From positions 186,001 through 250,000 of the forward strand of contig NZ_JHEG04000002.1 in NCBI RefSeq assembly GCF_000760695.4: a DNA stretch of 64,000 nucleotides. Direction: 5' to 3'. Below the pieces are notes generated by a model. The model searched no databases. It was not told the origin of the DNA and saw nothing but the letters and a program-made list of their open reading frames with translations. This document shows positions 44,701-53,652 of the stretch, one piece after another (positions within the stretch are counted from its first letter, which is position 1; the number at the start of each line of letters is the position of its first letter). Origin of the DNA: Tolypothrix bouteillei VB521301 (lineage in GTDB: Bacteria; Cyanobacteriota; Cyanobacteriia; Cyanobacteriales; Nostocaceae). Both the position numbers and the translations under genes were made by a program.

Positions 44701-47208
44701 GAGTCTGGCTATAAGTTTGGTCAGCTCGCGATCGAGTTGTTAGACCGCTTTGATAGCAGGAAGCTTAAATCTAAAGTTTACTTGATGTTTCACAGCAATA
44801 TTCGCCAATGGAAAGAACACTTTCAAGCTAGCTTGATACCTTTGCAGGAAGCATTTCATATTGGTTTGGAAACTGGAGATTTAGAATTTGCTTGCTACAG
44901 TGCTATGACATATTGTGATTTTTCTTTTCACACTGACTCAGAGCTAGAAACAGTACTCTACAAGCAGACTCAGTATCTAGAAATTACGCAAAATTTAAAA
45001 CAAGAGTATCAACAAATTCACATTCAAATAAGCAGGCAATTTCTATTAAATTTAAGCGATCGCGCAATAGATAAGTTACGTTTGGTTGGTGATAGTTGTA
45101 ATGAAACCGAAATGTTACCAATCTGGACTAAATATGAGGTAGGCTTCATCTTATTTATTGTATATTTATACAAACTCATTCTTACCTATTTCTTTGAAGC
45201 TTATGGTGATGCAGTGGAAAATCTGCGACTAGCAGAACCATACCAAAACGGTGCTAGAACCACAATTCATATTGCGGAGTATAATCTGTATTCATCTCTA
45301 GCGCTCTTGGCGCATTATCTGGATGTATCAGCGTCCGAACAGCAGCAGTATCTCCAACAGGTCGCTGAAAACCAAGCACAGATGCACCTGTGGTTAACTT
45401 ACGCCCCAATGAACTATCAACATATGTGGTGTTTGGTCGAAGCAGAAAGAAACCGGGTGCTGGGTAACAGAGCCGTCGCCATCGAAATGTATGACCAAGC
45501 TATAGAGAGGGCGAAACAGCAGGGCTACATTCAGCAAGAAGCGATCGCAAACGAACTCGCTGCCAAGTTTTATCTTCACTGGGGCAAACAGCAAATCGCA
45601 CAAAACTACATGATTGAATCCTATTACTGCTATACTCGTTGGGGAGCTAAAGCTAAAGTTGCCGATTTAGAAACTTGTTATCCCCAACTTTTAGCCCCTA
45701 TCCTCGAACAAATGCCTTTCGCTTTCTCTACTAGTGAAACCATCGTTGTACCCGGTCGGATAAGTTCTCACAATTCTGCCTCTTCAGGTAATAATACTGC
45801 CTCAGTTGCTTTAGATTTAGCAGTGATTCTCAAGGCTTATCAAACCCTTTCTAGTGAAATTGAATTAGAAAAACTTGTCTCTACCTTGCTGCACGTCGCC
45901 CTGGAAAATGCAGGAGCTGATAAGTGTGTGTTGCTGCTGTCTGAGAACGGTCATTTGTTAGTACAAGCGATCGCCAATATAGAGAATTCCTCAACACTAC
46001 TCCACCCACAACCGATAGAAGAATGTTTAGAAGTACCGTTGAGTCCAATCAATACTGTTAAACGCAGTTTACAACCATTAGTAATTTTAGATGCAACTGT
46101 ACATCCTAGATTTACTCATGACCCATACATTCAGCAGCACCAGCCCAGGAGTATTTTGTGCAGCCCTATTTTGCATCAAGGAAAATTGTTGGGTATTTTG
46201 TATCTAGAAAACAATCATTCTATTGGAGCGTTTACCGACGATCGCGTTGATATCCTCAATCTCCTTTGCACTCAAGCAGCAATTTCTTTGGAAAATGCTC
46301 GTTTGTATCAAAAATCACTGCACTACGGTCAACAGTTAGAGCGATCGCTGCAAGAGATGCAGCAGATGCAGCTGCAATTGGTACAGAGTGAAAAAATGTC
46401 AGCTTTGGGAAATTTAGTGGCTGGTGTTGCTCATGAAATCAACAATCCTGTCGGTTTCATTTCTGGGAACATCGAACCAGCTAAAGATTATGTTCGAGAT
46501 TTGTTGGATTTAATCACTCTTTACCAAGAAAAGCTTCCCAATCCTGACACAGAAATTGAAGATAAAATTGAAGAGATCGACTTGGAATACATACGTGAGG
46601 ATTTACCCCAGTTGCTCGAGTCCATGAGCTTGGGAGCTAATCGCATTCGCAGTATTAGCACCAGTTTGCGAACCTTCTCTAGAACCGATAAAGATTGCAA
46701 AGCACCCTTCAACATTCATGATGGTATTGACAGCACAGTTTTAATTCTCAGACACCGTTTGAAAGCTAACGAATGCCGTCCCGCAATTGAGGTGATTAAA
46801 AATTATGGTGAAATCCCTCTAGTAGACTGCTTTGCCGGACAACTCAACCAAGTCTTTATGAATTTGTTAGCAAATGCCATTGACGCCCTAGAAGAATCTA
46901 ATTTAGGGAAGAGTATGACAGAGATCGCCGCCAAACCCAATCGCATTACAATAAAAACCCATGTAGCTGAATCAGGTCAGCATATTGTGATTCGGATTGC
47001 TGATAACGGAGTGGGAATGTCCCAGGAAGTGAAGCAGAAGGTATTTGACCATTTGTTCACCACGAAAGCCGTTGGTAAAGGAACAGGATTGGGATTGGCG
47101 ATCGCACGTCAAATTGTAGTAGAAGCTCATGGAGGCACAATTGACGTAGATGTTATTCCGCAAGAGAAGACAGAGTTTGTAGTCACGCTGCCGATTGTTG
47201 AGGCATAA
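41749..47208 (+). CDS. Giant hybrid Ser/Thr kinase - AAA ATPase - GAF - histidine kinase
   Basis: About 1819 residues. An N-terminal Ser/Thr kinase (~10-300) has Lys43 (VVIK), HKDIKPAN (155-162) and DFS (Asp177; DFG variant). It is followed by an AAA/STAND ATPase with Walker A GFSGIGKT and FIDDLQWADSASLKFMQ, a long helical repeat region (~700-1290), a GAF domain (~1350-1500), and a histidine kinase with phospho-acceptor in GVAHEINNPVGF, N-box NLLANAIDALEES, and G boxes ADNGVGMS and GTGLGLAIARQ. This is the HstK-type architecture of heterocystous cyanobacteria. The start at 41749 follows aagg by 8 bases. The kinase domain contains a ~22-residue insertion at ~107-128 encoded by palindromic DNA. 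Confidence 0.93.
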   Translation: MTTAVEPLTKILGYRISERLYAGSRTLVYRAIREVDRLPVVIKILKQEYPTFNELLQFRNQYTIAKNLDFGGIVRLYSLEPYHNSYVLVMEDFGGISLREWIHKEINSNCACEGSALRYHPLGSSLYKYPLKVFLDIAIALATILDALYRHRIVHKDIKPANILINPETQQVKLIDFSLASLLSKETQEIYSPNVLEGTLAYLSPEQTGRMNRGIDYRSDFYSLGITFFELLTGQLPFQSNDLMEVVHCHIAKQPPSVDSLNPHIPPVLSHIISKLMAKNAEDRYQSALGLKHDLEICLNQLLTTGQIDRFEIGQRDVCDRFIISEKLYGRYNEVASLLAAFDRVSQAGSELMLVAGFSGIGKTAVVNEIHKPIVRQRGYFIKGKFDQFQRNIPLSAFLQAFRDLIGQLLTETDTQLARWKNKILSALGENAQVIIEMLPELERIIGQQPSVPELSGSAAQNRFNILFQKFIQVFATKDHPLTIFIDDLQWADSASLKFMQLLVSEIESRYLLLIGAYRDNEVSATHPLMLTLQEIEKLKVKVNTVTLAPLDRSSVNQLVADTFSCSLDLALPLTELIFSKTLGNPFFTTQFLKALYEDRLIAFNFHGGYWECDIAQVRSLTLNDDIVEFMVVQIQKLPQATQEVLQLAACIGNSFDLETLAIVYEKSQTQTANHLWRALKDGLILPQNDVYKFFQQEIFLSDREPLVNGQLGKITTSYKFLHDRVQQAAYSLIPQNQKQTTHLKIGRRLLENTSPADQHEKIFNIINHLNLGVEAIELPHEREQLANLNLVAGLQAKSATAYEAALRYLSTGIMFLEPHSWQNQYDLTLNLYLAAAEAEYLNTNYEQADRQIETLLENVRDTLQKARVYEIKIQSLISQSQMQSALDIALEVLQMLGISLENEAIAISEIEALIDLPEMTDLDKLAAQGILMTVAPAVFLANPQMYPLIVFTMVNLCIRYGNSSFAAYAYVIYGLFLCGGGDIESGYKFGQLAIELLDRFDSRKLKSKVYLMFHSNIRQWKEHFQASLIPLQEAFHIGLETGDLEFACYSAMTYCDFSFHTDSELETVLYKQTQYLEITQNLKQEYQQIHIQISRQFLLNLSDRAIDKLRLVGDSCNETEMLPIWTKYEVGFILFIVYLYKLILTYFFEAYGDAVENLRLAEPYQNGARTTIHIAEYNLYSSLALLAHYLDVSASEQQQYLQQVAENQAQMHLWLTYAPMNYQHMWCLVEAERNRVLGNRAVAIEMYDQAIERAKQQGYIQQEAIANELAAKFYLHWGKQQIAQNYMIESYYCYTRWGAKAKVADLETCYPQLLAPILEQMPFAFSTSETIVVPGRISSHNSASSGNNTASVALDLAVILKAYQTLSSEIELEKLVSTLLHVALENAGADKCVLLLSENGHLLVQAIANIENSSTLLHPQPIEECLEVPLSPINTVKRSLQPLVILDATVHPRFTHDPYIQQHQPRSILCSPILHQGKLLGILYLENNHSIGAFTDDRVDILNLLCTQAAISLENARLYQKSLHYGQQLERSLQEMQQMQLQLVQSEKMSALGNLVAGVAHEINNPVGFISGNIEPAKDYVRDLLDLITLYQEKLPNPDTEIEDKIEEIDLEYIREDLPQLLESMSLGANRIRSISTSLRTFSRTDKDCKAPFNIHDGIDSTVLILRHRLKANECRPAIEVIKNYGEIPLVDCFAGQLNQVFMNLLANAIDALEESNLGKSMTEIAAKPNRITIKTHVAESGQHIVIRIADNGVGMSQEVKQKVFDHLFTTKAVGKGTGLGLAIARQIVVEAHGGTIDVDVIPQEKTEFVVTLPIVEA
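42070..42135. repeat. Palindromic repeat inserted in frame inside the kinase domain
   Basis: Within the kinase gene, aagggag (42086-42092) and ctccctt (42120-42126) flank a sequence with repeated gcgct/gctc words. It encodes CACEGSALRYHPLGSSLYK, unlike the surrounding conserved kinase sequence (EINSN ... YPLKVFLDIA). The boundaries are approximate. Confidence 0.5.
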
Positions 47209-47706
47209 ATATCACCTCCGAATAAAGATTTATCCTTAAGGCAGCAGAAGCGGCGAATCTTTGAGTTTTTGGACAGAGAGATTAGTGCCTTCCCGCTCGA
47301 AGATTTCTTAATTAAATGAACCGCAGAGGCGCAGAGGACACAGAGGAAAGAGGAGAAGAAGATCGGTAGTCTTATGGCGGAAAGGGAGTAATAATAGATT
47401 GCAGAAAATAAACTTTTATTTATTCTTATAGAAGAATAAGTACTCTACCTCTGTAAAGAGGAAAGCAAAATTTTATGCCAACAAATACAAACAATGTTTC
47501 CTGCTAGATGTGCTGTTTCACATTGTATTAAATTGCTAGCTTCTTAAGACCAGGTCAGCCTATTTTCTAATATTATTTGCAAATCTTATTACCTCGATCT
47601 ATCAAAAGTAGGAAGTTTACAGATGTAAGAGTTATCACAATGAAAGTTAACATTTTTTTTTGAAGTGTTTCTCTATAAAGACTTGAACAAATTTTAGGAG
47701 AGAGTC
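47209..47706. other. Intergenic region with a short tandem repeat
   Basis: No gene recognised. At 47322-47350 there is an imperfect repeat (cgcagaggcgcagaggacac then agaggaaag), related words of which recur near 50659-50672 (aggcgcagaggacg). The right end is AT-rich and ends in the ribosome site taggagagag of the next gene. Confidence 0.55.
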
Positions 47707-47955
47707 ATGCAAAACGATAAAGATTTTACTTCCTATAAAACCGGAATAACTTTGCAAAAGGGAGATTCTGGTACTGCTGTAACTCAATTGAAAGAGCTAT
47801 TGAATGCTCAGGGTTCTACTTTGCCTACAGATGATACTTTTGACTCAGCAACTCTTTCAGCAGTCATTTCATTTCAGCAGAAGCATGGATTACCTGTAAA
47901 TGGAGTTATTGATTCCCAAACTTGGACAGTTCTCCAAAAGGTTACACACTCATAA
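47707..47955 (+). CDS. Peptidoglycan-binding (PG_binding_1) domain protein
   Basis: An 82-residue protein that is one PG-binding domain: LQKGDSGTAVTQLKELLNAQ, DDTFDSATLSAVISFQQKHG, LPVNGVIDSQTWTVLQ. It lacks a signal peptide and any catalytic domain, so export or a partner is needed for wall binding. taggaga lies 6 bases before the ATG, and a strong terminator follows, so it is transcribed alone. Confidence 0.92.
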   Translation: MQNDKDFTSYKTGITLQKGDSGTAVTQLKELLNAQGSTLPTDDTFDSATLSAVISFQQKHGLPVNGVIDSQTWTVLQKVTHS

Positions 47956-47987
47956 AAACAGAGTTTTAGAATGACTTCACAAAACAT

Positions 47988-48034
47988 CAACCCCAGGCAA
48001 AAAATATTTACCTAGGGTTGGAGCACGTTTTTTC
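47988..48034 (+). terminator. Intrinsic terminator
   Basis: caaccccagg (47988-47997) pairs with cctagggttg (48011-48020), one mismatch, and a run gttttttc follows a few bases later. It ends transcription of the peptidoglycan-binding protein gene. Confidence 0.8.
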
Positions 48035-48171
48035 ACAGTTTAAAATATTCTTGGATAAAGAATATACAGTTAAGGATGGAAGGATTTTTTGCTGTTTATA
48101 TTTGAAAATCAGGTAGAAACGATCGCTCGATCGTCTGGCGGGCGATCGCCCTTATTGCAAAAGCGCTCAAC

Positions 48172-50580
48172 TTGAGTCAAATTTGCTCGACATCTTCAAG
48201 GGCTTCCTTCCCTATTTCTACCGATAGTGAATATTTTAACTCAATCTTTGGGAATACTGAGTATAGTTTAACCTATCAGGTTGCTATGCAATACGTGCTC
48301 TACTCGATCGCTTTCTATGTTTTGCTGATTGTTCTTACGTACTTCATCACCTTTTTACAACTTTGTAAGTCAAGGCTCCAATACCCAAAGTACCAGCTTG
48401 AAAAAGCTAACACAGTACCCACTTACCGCAAAGAGCTATTTCAAGCTTCAATTAAAGAATTAGAGGAATTTGGGTTTCAACCATGCAGTTATTTGCTAGT
48501 TCAACCAATGGTGAGGCTCGATCCCCCTACAACTTACGAGCTTTTACTTTATCACAAAGCATATAAAACCTACGCTATAGTTAGCGTTCGCCGTCCAGCG
48601 GAAACTGTCAATCTCTTTGATATTGAGTTTTTTACCTTTTTTCGAGATGAAAGCTTACTTTTAACTATGAATGGTAAGGGGTATAACGTTCTTGGCGACA
48701 CGCCTAATGTCATTATTCAAGATGCATATACAACTCAAACTTCCATTCAATGGCAAACTCATGAAAACAAATTAAATCAGTTGGCTGCTAAGACACAACC
48801 TTGGGGTATAGCACCTAACACTTTTACTAAGGCTCTTGAAAAATACATCAAAAACTACGTTGATTGTTTGCTCAAGAAAAAAGAAATTCTACCAATTGAT
48901 GGCTCGAATCTATTTAGATTGCATTGGCTTGTTGCTTTAAAAATAACCAAGAAAACCGTACAGGGTGCTAACAAAGCATCAAGTTTAGTTGCACAACGCA
49001 AACAACAAGCTAAAACAAACAGCATTCTTCAAGTCGAAATCCCTGTGGAACTTGAAGTGGAGCAATTTCAATGGATGGAGTCACAGCAGAAAGGACTTTT
49101 AGGAGGGAAATTACGCACTTGGTTGCTATTGGGAAGTCTGGTTTTGTTTATTGTGAGTTACACGAAATTGTTTGCCACTCAAAGCTTAATTATTTTTATA
49201 GGAGTTCTGTTTTTTCATGAAGGCGGACACTTGTTAGCCATGAAATTTTTTGGCTATCAAGATGCATCTATGTTATTTCTACCTTTTTTGGGTGCAGTCG
49301 CCACCGCCCGTAAAGATGATGCTACACTTGCTCAAAAATTTTGGATTTCCCTAGCAGGTCCGTTACCGGGATTAATTTTGGGTGTAGGATTGGCGATCGC
49401 TTCTCGCAACGGTGGTTACCCGAGTTGGGTCATAGAAACTGCTTGGATGTCGATCGGTTTGAATCTATTTAATTTACTTCCTATCTACCCTTTAGATGGA
49501 GGTCAAATTGCTAATTTATTACTATTTTGTCGATTTCCTTATACCGATGTCCTCTTTAAGATTTTTGGTACAGTCGTTTTGGGGCTATTAGCAATATCTC
49601 AACCGGGATTTTTATTATTAGTTCTAGTCGTTTTGGTTAGCATCCCATCTAACTTTAGGACTGCAAAAGTAAATGCTCAGTTGCAACAAGAACTGAAGCA
49701 ACAAAAACCGACAAGCCAAGAAAATCTGTTGCATTCTATTTTCAAAAAGTTAAAGCACTTAGGTTATGGAAATTTGTCTTTTGGTACGAGATACACACTG
49801 GCAAAAAATTTACTTGAGCGTCACTATGAAGCGCATACTAAGGGGAGAACAGTATTCTTTCTGTCCCTTGTTTATTGCAGTAGCTTACTTGCGGGTATTG
49901 CTGGGAGTTTGAGTGCAATTACACCCAATTGGTTGATGGCAACAGCTTCTTTATTTGAAGCACCTGAAACAATTAGAAAACGTGCTGTTGAGGTCAGAAA
50001 ACAAGAAATTGAGAGTGCAACTACAGCGTTGCGTTTAAATCCCAAGAACACCCATGCTTATATCAGGCGAGCGCAAGCACGGCTCACTTTGCGGGATTAT
50101 AAAGGAGCTGTTGCAGATTATAACTCGGTTGTGCAGCTAAATCCCAACAATATTCCCCACCGTCTAACTCGGGCTAACTTTCATTTAACTTTGCAAAATT
50201 ACAAAAGTGCAATTCAGGATTATGATTGGGTACTCAGTTTAAATCCTAACGATAGCCGAACCTACCGCAGAAGAGCGCAAGCACGTAATTTATCTGGAGA
50301 TTATAAAGGTGCGGTTACCGATTACAGTACAGTTATCAAATTAAATCCCGAAAACTTTTTGTCTTATCTCGAACGGGGACAGATTTACCTACAGTTAAAA
50401 GATTATAAGGCGGCGCTCGCCGATGCAAACTCTGCTCTCAAAATTGATTCAAAACAACCCGAAGCTTATGAGCTTCGCAGCCAAGCACGCCGTTATTTGG
50501 GAGATCGGCAAGGTGCGATCGCAGATGAACAAATGGCACAGAAGCTTTATCAAGCGTCGGAGGGAGAAGAAGCAATTTAA
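48172..50580 (+). CDS. M50 (site-2 type) membrane metalloprotease with C-terminal TPRs
   Basis: A protein of up to 802 residues. Membrane helices occur at ~40-65 and through ~315-500. The zinc site is HEGGH (His349-Glu-x-x-His353, in VLFFHEGGHLLAMKFF) and the third ligand is Asp in LPIYPLDGGQI, the site-2 protease signature. After a further helix (~565-590) there are five TPR-like repeats (~610-790: AYIRRAQARLTLRDYKGAVA and similar). It probably cleaves membrane-bound regulators, with TPRs recruiting partners. The start is uncertain: TTG at 48172, or the in-frame ATG at 48286 directly before the first helix. Confidence 0.88.
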   Translation: MSQICSTSSRASFPISTDSEYFNSIFGNTEYSLTYQVAMQYVLYSIAFYVLLIVLTYFITFLQLCKSRLQYPKYQLEKANTVPTYRKELFQASIKELEEFGFQPCSYLLVQPMVRLDPPTTYELLLYHKAYKTYAIVSVRRPAETVNLFDIEFFTFFRDESLLLTMNGKGYNVLGDTPNVIIQDAYTTQTSIQWQTHENKLNQLAAKTQPWGIAPNTFTKALEKYIKNYVDCLLKKKEILPIDGSNLFRLHWLVALKITKKTVQGANKASSLVAQRKQQAKTNSILQVEIPVELEVEQFQWMESQQKGLLGGKLRTWLLLGSLVLFIVSYTKLFATQSLIIFIGVLFFHEGGHLLAMKFFGYQDASMLFLPFLGAVATARKDDATLAQKFWISLAGPLPGLILGVGLAIASRNGGYPSWVIETAWMSIGLNLFNLLPIYPLDGGQIANLLLFCRFPYTDVLFKIFGTVVLGLLAISQPGFLLLVLVVLVSIPSNFRTAKVNAQLQQELKQQKPTSQENLLHSIFKKLKHLGYGNLSFGTRYTLAKNLLERHYEAHTKGRTVFFLSLVYCSSLLAGIAGSLSAITPNWLMATASLFEAPETIRKRAVEVRKQEIESATTALRLNPKNTHAYIRRAQARLTLRDYKGAVADYNSVVQLNPNNIPHRLTRANFHLTLQNYKSAIQDYDWVLSLNPNDSRTYRRRAQARNLSGDYKGAVTDYSTVIKLNPENFLSYLERGQIYLQLKDYKAALADANSALKIDSKQPEAYELRSQARRYLGDRQGAIADEQMAQKLYQASEGEEAI

Positions 50581-50708
50581 ATGATTTGCTAAAAATTCAA
50601 GATACAGCAGCAAGGATTTCCCTCTCGTAAGCTGTTTCTTATCTAATGTGCATATTAAGAGGCGCAGAGGACGAGAAGTACTTCTACCTTCTTGCATTAA
50701 CTACGTCT

Positions 50709-52127
50709 CTATTGGTTGCTAAAATACTGTCGATAAAGCTCACAACTAGGCATAACCAAATTGCCGTGCAGCTTGACTAACCCCATGCTATGTAGCTTAA
50801 ACGCACTTAACTGCTCTATCTCTACAGGTGTTGATGATGCGATCGCCTGCTCATATGCGGTTGCTAATTGAGGATGCTCTTGTAAGCTTCGTAAATGTCG
50901 GTGCAGGTGATTGCAATAAATACCAGCATTTGTTGCTGCTGTTTGCATTAATTGCTTCAAAGTTAAGTCTTTTCGTGCTAGATGATACAGAGCTTGTTGC
51001 ACGAGATATGGATGTCCTGCGACAAGCTGCATAAGTTCTGATAATTCATCTTCAGATAAATGAAGCCCATAGCGTTGGGATAAATCCAAGACATGCAGAG
51101 GTGTAAATGCCTGTAACTCTATTGCCAAACCTACATTAAACGGAGACTTATTAATATCCAAAGGAATATAAACTTCAGTGGAATGGACAATCACCAGACG
51201 AAGATTTTGCCACAGAGGATTGCCACTATCCCCATAAGCCGCTTCTTCATACCACGAGCGCAGCAGCGTAAAGAAATCATCAACAATTTCTGGGTGTAAA
51301 AACACTTCATCAACTTGATCTAATGCCAATACCAAAACACCATTAATCTCTGGCAACAAACAGTCTTCAAAATAAGCGGTACAGTTACTTTTACTGCCAA
51401 AAGTTTCACTCCAGTAATCCTCTACCCGATGTGGTAACTGCAACTTCCGAGTCACAGAAGCACAGAACCAACGTAAAAATTTATCTAAGTCATTGAAAAT
51501 ACAACGTTCTGCTCGCTGCAAGCTAAGAGCTACCGTCCGTACTGTATTACCTGGAGCGGAACATTGTTGTTTAGCATGAGCTAAAATTCTGACCATTAAA
51601 GAAGTCTTACCCATTTGACTTGGTGCTTTAATGCGAATGAGTGCTCCTGGTTTGGTAATTTCTTCATAACATCGAGATTCTACGGCTGGACGCTCTACGT
51701 AAAGATGAGAATTCAGTGGAATCAGTCCTACTGGGGAGTCGAATTCTGGAGATGGAAGACTCGGCGATCGAAAAGTAGAAAAAGACAAGGAGGACAAGAT
51801 CGATTCTTCCCTTGTTTGTTGGTCTTCCTCCTCTTTCCTGGAAGTTCTTTGTGCCAAAACTGCCATCAAATTATTTTTATTGACTTTTTCCCCAAGACTA
51901 GATGAAAGAATTTGCCACAACTTCGGACCCACATCATGCTTGATGTATTCAGGAGCATAGCCACAATCCACTGCTATTTGGTCATATTTTTGACCTAGTA
52001 AAGCTCCTCGCAGTACGGCAACTTCAATATTTCTCAGGTGTCTTTTAGTTTTGGCAACGACTGCAGCATCTGCCAGTTTTAAAGCGATTTCAAAGTTGAT
52101 TGTTTGCTCTTTAACACTTTCTATCAT
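50709..52127 (-). CDS. AAA-like ATPase with vWA-MoxR-associated N-terminal domain
   Basis: A 472-residue protein. Residues ~10-85 (IEVAVLRGALLGQKYDQIAV, GYAPEYIKHDVGPKLWQIL) match the helix-turn-helix-like N-terminal domain found on cyanobacterial vWA-MoxR-associated conflict proteins. After a Ser-rich linker, a P-loop ATPase follows with Walker A APSQMGKTS at 168-175 and Walker B LVLALDQVDEVF. Such proteins usually act as sensor/switch NTPases with effector partners. It is separated by 22 bp from the ParA-like gene upstream on the same strand. Confidence 0.85.
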   Translation of the reverse strand: MIESVKEQTINFEIALKLADAAVVAKTKRHLRNIEVAVLRGALLGQKYDQIAVDCGYAPEYIKHDVGPKLWQILSSSLGEKVNKNNLMAVLAQRTSRKEEEDQQTREESILSSLSFSTFRSPSLPSPEFDSPVGLIPLNSHLYVERPAVESRCYEEITKPGALIRIKAPSQMGKTSLMVRILAHAKQQCSAPGNTVRTVALSLQRAERCIFNDLDKFLRWFCASVTRKLQLPHRVEDYWSETFGSKSNCTAYFEDCLLPEINGVLVLALDQVDEVFLHPEIVDDFFTLLRSWYEEAAYGDSGNPLWQNLRLVIVHSTEVYIPLDINKSPFNVGLAIELQAFTPLHVLDLSQRYGLHLSEDELSELMQLVAGHPYLVQQALYHLARKDLTLKQLMQTAATNAGIYCNHLHRHLRSLQEHPQLATAYEQAIASSTPVEIEQLSAFKLHSMGLVKLHGNLVMPSCELYRQYFSNQ

Positions 52128-52149
52128 GTGTCTGTTGTTACTTTCTTGG

Positions 52150-52935
52150 TTAGTGGTTAGCGATCGCTGCTTTCAGGTTACTGTTAATCAATGCTTTTTC
52201 CGCCACCTGTTGAAGCATTTGACTAAAGGGATGATCCGGATATTGCAAACAAAAAAGCCCATTGCTACCTAGTTGTGCCATATCTTCTGAAAGTGGAAAT
52301 ATACCTGCAATTGGGACATTGTAAGTTTTTTCTACCTTTTGTTGTAGTTCTGAAAAGTCCATGCAACTTGGTGTTTTGTTGATGACCATCATCATCTGGA
52401 CGTTAAGCTGACGGGCAATATTAACAGTAACAGCAGTTCCTTGAAAGTCTTGTCGATCTGGACGTAACATGACTATTAAAAGGTTAGAAATAGCGATAGA
52501 CAGCAAAGTTTCTCGACTCAGACCGGGGTGAGTATCAACAAATAAATAGTCCAATTGCAGTTCTTCAATCAACTGCCTGAATCCACTCTTGAGTATACTA
52601 ACGTTGTATCCTTCACAAAGAATTCTGGCAATTTCATCAGCATTGATACTTGAAGGTATGAGAAAAACCTTGCCTGTTTCCTCGATTTCTAGATACGAGC
52701 TAACATCATATGCGGTGTCAGTTATAGAACTGCGATTCCACAAATAGTCATTTAAAGTTTTGCCTGTAATTGTCTCGCTAATATTAAAGAGAGCATGAAT
52801 ACCGGGAGATTGAAGATCGGTATCAACAATCGCAACTCGGTTACCTTGGAGTGCTACGGCTACTGCTAAATTTGCTGTTAAGTTAGATTTACCAGTTCCG
52901 CCCCGAAATGAGTGAACCGCGATAATCTTGGACAT
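52150..52935 (-). CDS. MinD/ParA-like P-loop ATPase
   Basis: A 261-residue SIMIBI-class ATPase. The Walker A is SFRGGTGKSN; the signature lysine of KGGxGK is arginine here, while the P-loop lysine is kept. Walker A' is VAIVDTDLQSPG and the switch is DYLFVDTHPGLSRETLL. It may position or regulate its neighbours; an ancestral partition role is possible, but no centromere-binding ParB is adjacent. It lies directly upstream of the AAA protein gene and 119 bp downstream of the coiled-coil gene, all in one direction. Confidence 0.9.
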   Translation of the reverse strand: MSKIIAVHSFRGGTGKSNLTANLAVAVALQGNRVAIVDTDLQSPGIHALFNISETITGKTLNDYLWNRSSITDTAYDVSSYLEIEETGKVFLIPSSINADEIARILCEGYNVSILKSGFRQLIEELQLDYLFVDTHPGLSRETLLSIAISNLLIVMLRPDRQDFQGTAVTVNIARQLNVQMMMVINKTPSCMDFSELQQKVEKTYNVPIAGIFPLSEDMAQLGSNGLFCLQYPDHPFSQMLQQVAEKALINSNLKAAIANH

Positions 52936-53054
52936 TGTATTTATAACTTTAATTTATATAAATTCTAAATTTTTGTTGTTTTGCCAAGAACGAAAGAGTT
53001 TTCCTCTTAGTATCTCAGCCGTGAACTTTTCACCTATCAAATAAGACTACTCAA

Positions 53055-53471
53055 TTAGCAGTCAAAATTCCGAAAATATTCACCCTCTGCTTGCAATTGT
53101 TGAAAAGACTCAGTCTGGGTAATTTCTGCGACCCGATCTGTCAGTTTATCTAGATCGATCTCGATTTGTATCTCTTGGATTTGAGATTTTCCGGTTTCTA
53201 ACTGCATTCTCAGTAAACTTTCTAATTCAGCTTTTTCTTGCTTTAAAGCTTTAATTTCTGCCCGTAAACTCTCTTTGGTACTCTGCAGCCAAGATTTAGA
53301 CTTTGCTTTAACTCTATTCTTCCTCAACTGCTTTTTGGTTCTTCTGAAAGGACAACGCACAACAACATCGTTCGCTGCACTTACGAAAGAAGCGAAATTC
53401 ACAATGCTATCGCCTGTCTCCAGACTCAAGGAGACTTCTTCAATACCGTCATCACGAAAATATTGCGACAT
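53055..53471 (-). CDS. Basic coiled-coil protein of unknown function
   Basis: A 138-residue protein with an N-terminal beta-rich part (DGIEEVSLSLETGDSIVNFA), a strongly basic stretch (RRTKKQLRKNRVKAKSKS) and a long coiled coil (~68-130, LRAEIKALKQEKAELESLLR). I recognise no family. The basic patch could bind nucleic acid. Its position upstream of the ParA-like and AAA genes suggests it is the third member of that unit, perhaps an adaptor. Confidence 0.65.
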   Translation of the reverse strand: MSQYFRDDGIEEVSLSLETGDSIVNFASFVSAANDVVVRCPFRRTKKQLRKNRVKAKSKSWLQSTKESLRAEIKALKQEKAELESLLRMQLETGKSQIQEIQIEIDLDKLTDRVAEITQTESFQQLQAEGEYFRNFDC

Positions 53472-53652
53472 AATTTACTCCATATCAATCTCAAACATCT
53501 TCAAACAGCCGGACGTGTCTCCCAACGACTTCATCTTTACTAAGATGACGCGATCGCCTGACCTAAAGAAAGATCAGTTTTGCAGCGAAGAAGGACATGG
53601 AGAACTGGTCTTGACAAAACAGCAAATTTATGATGCTAATGAATCTCAAATC

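Noticed and set aside
41749..47208. DFS instead of DFG as a sign of a dead kinase
   Set aside because: The metal-binding Asp is kept, and I recall DFS as common in this cyanobacterial hybrid kinase group; Lys43 and HKD are intact.
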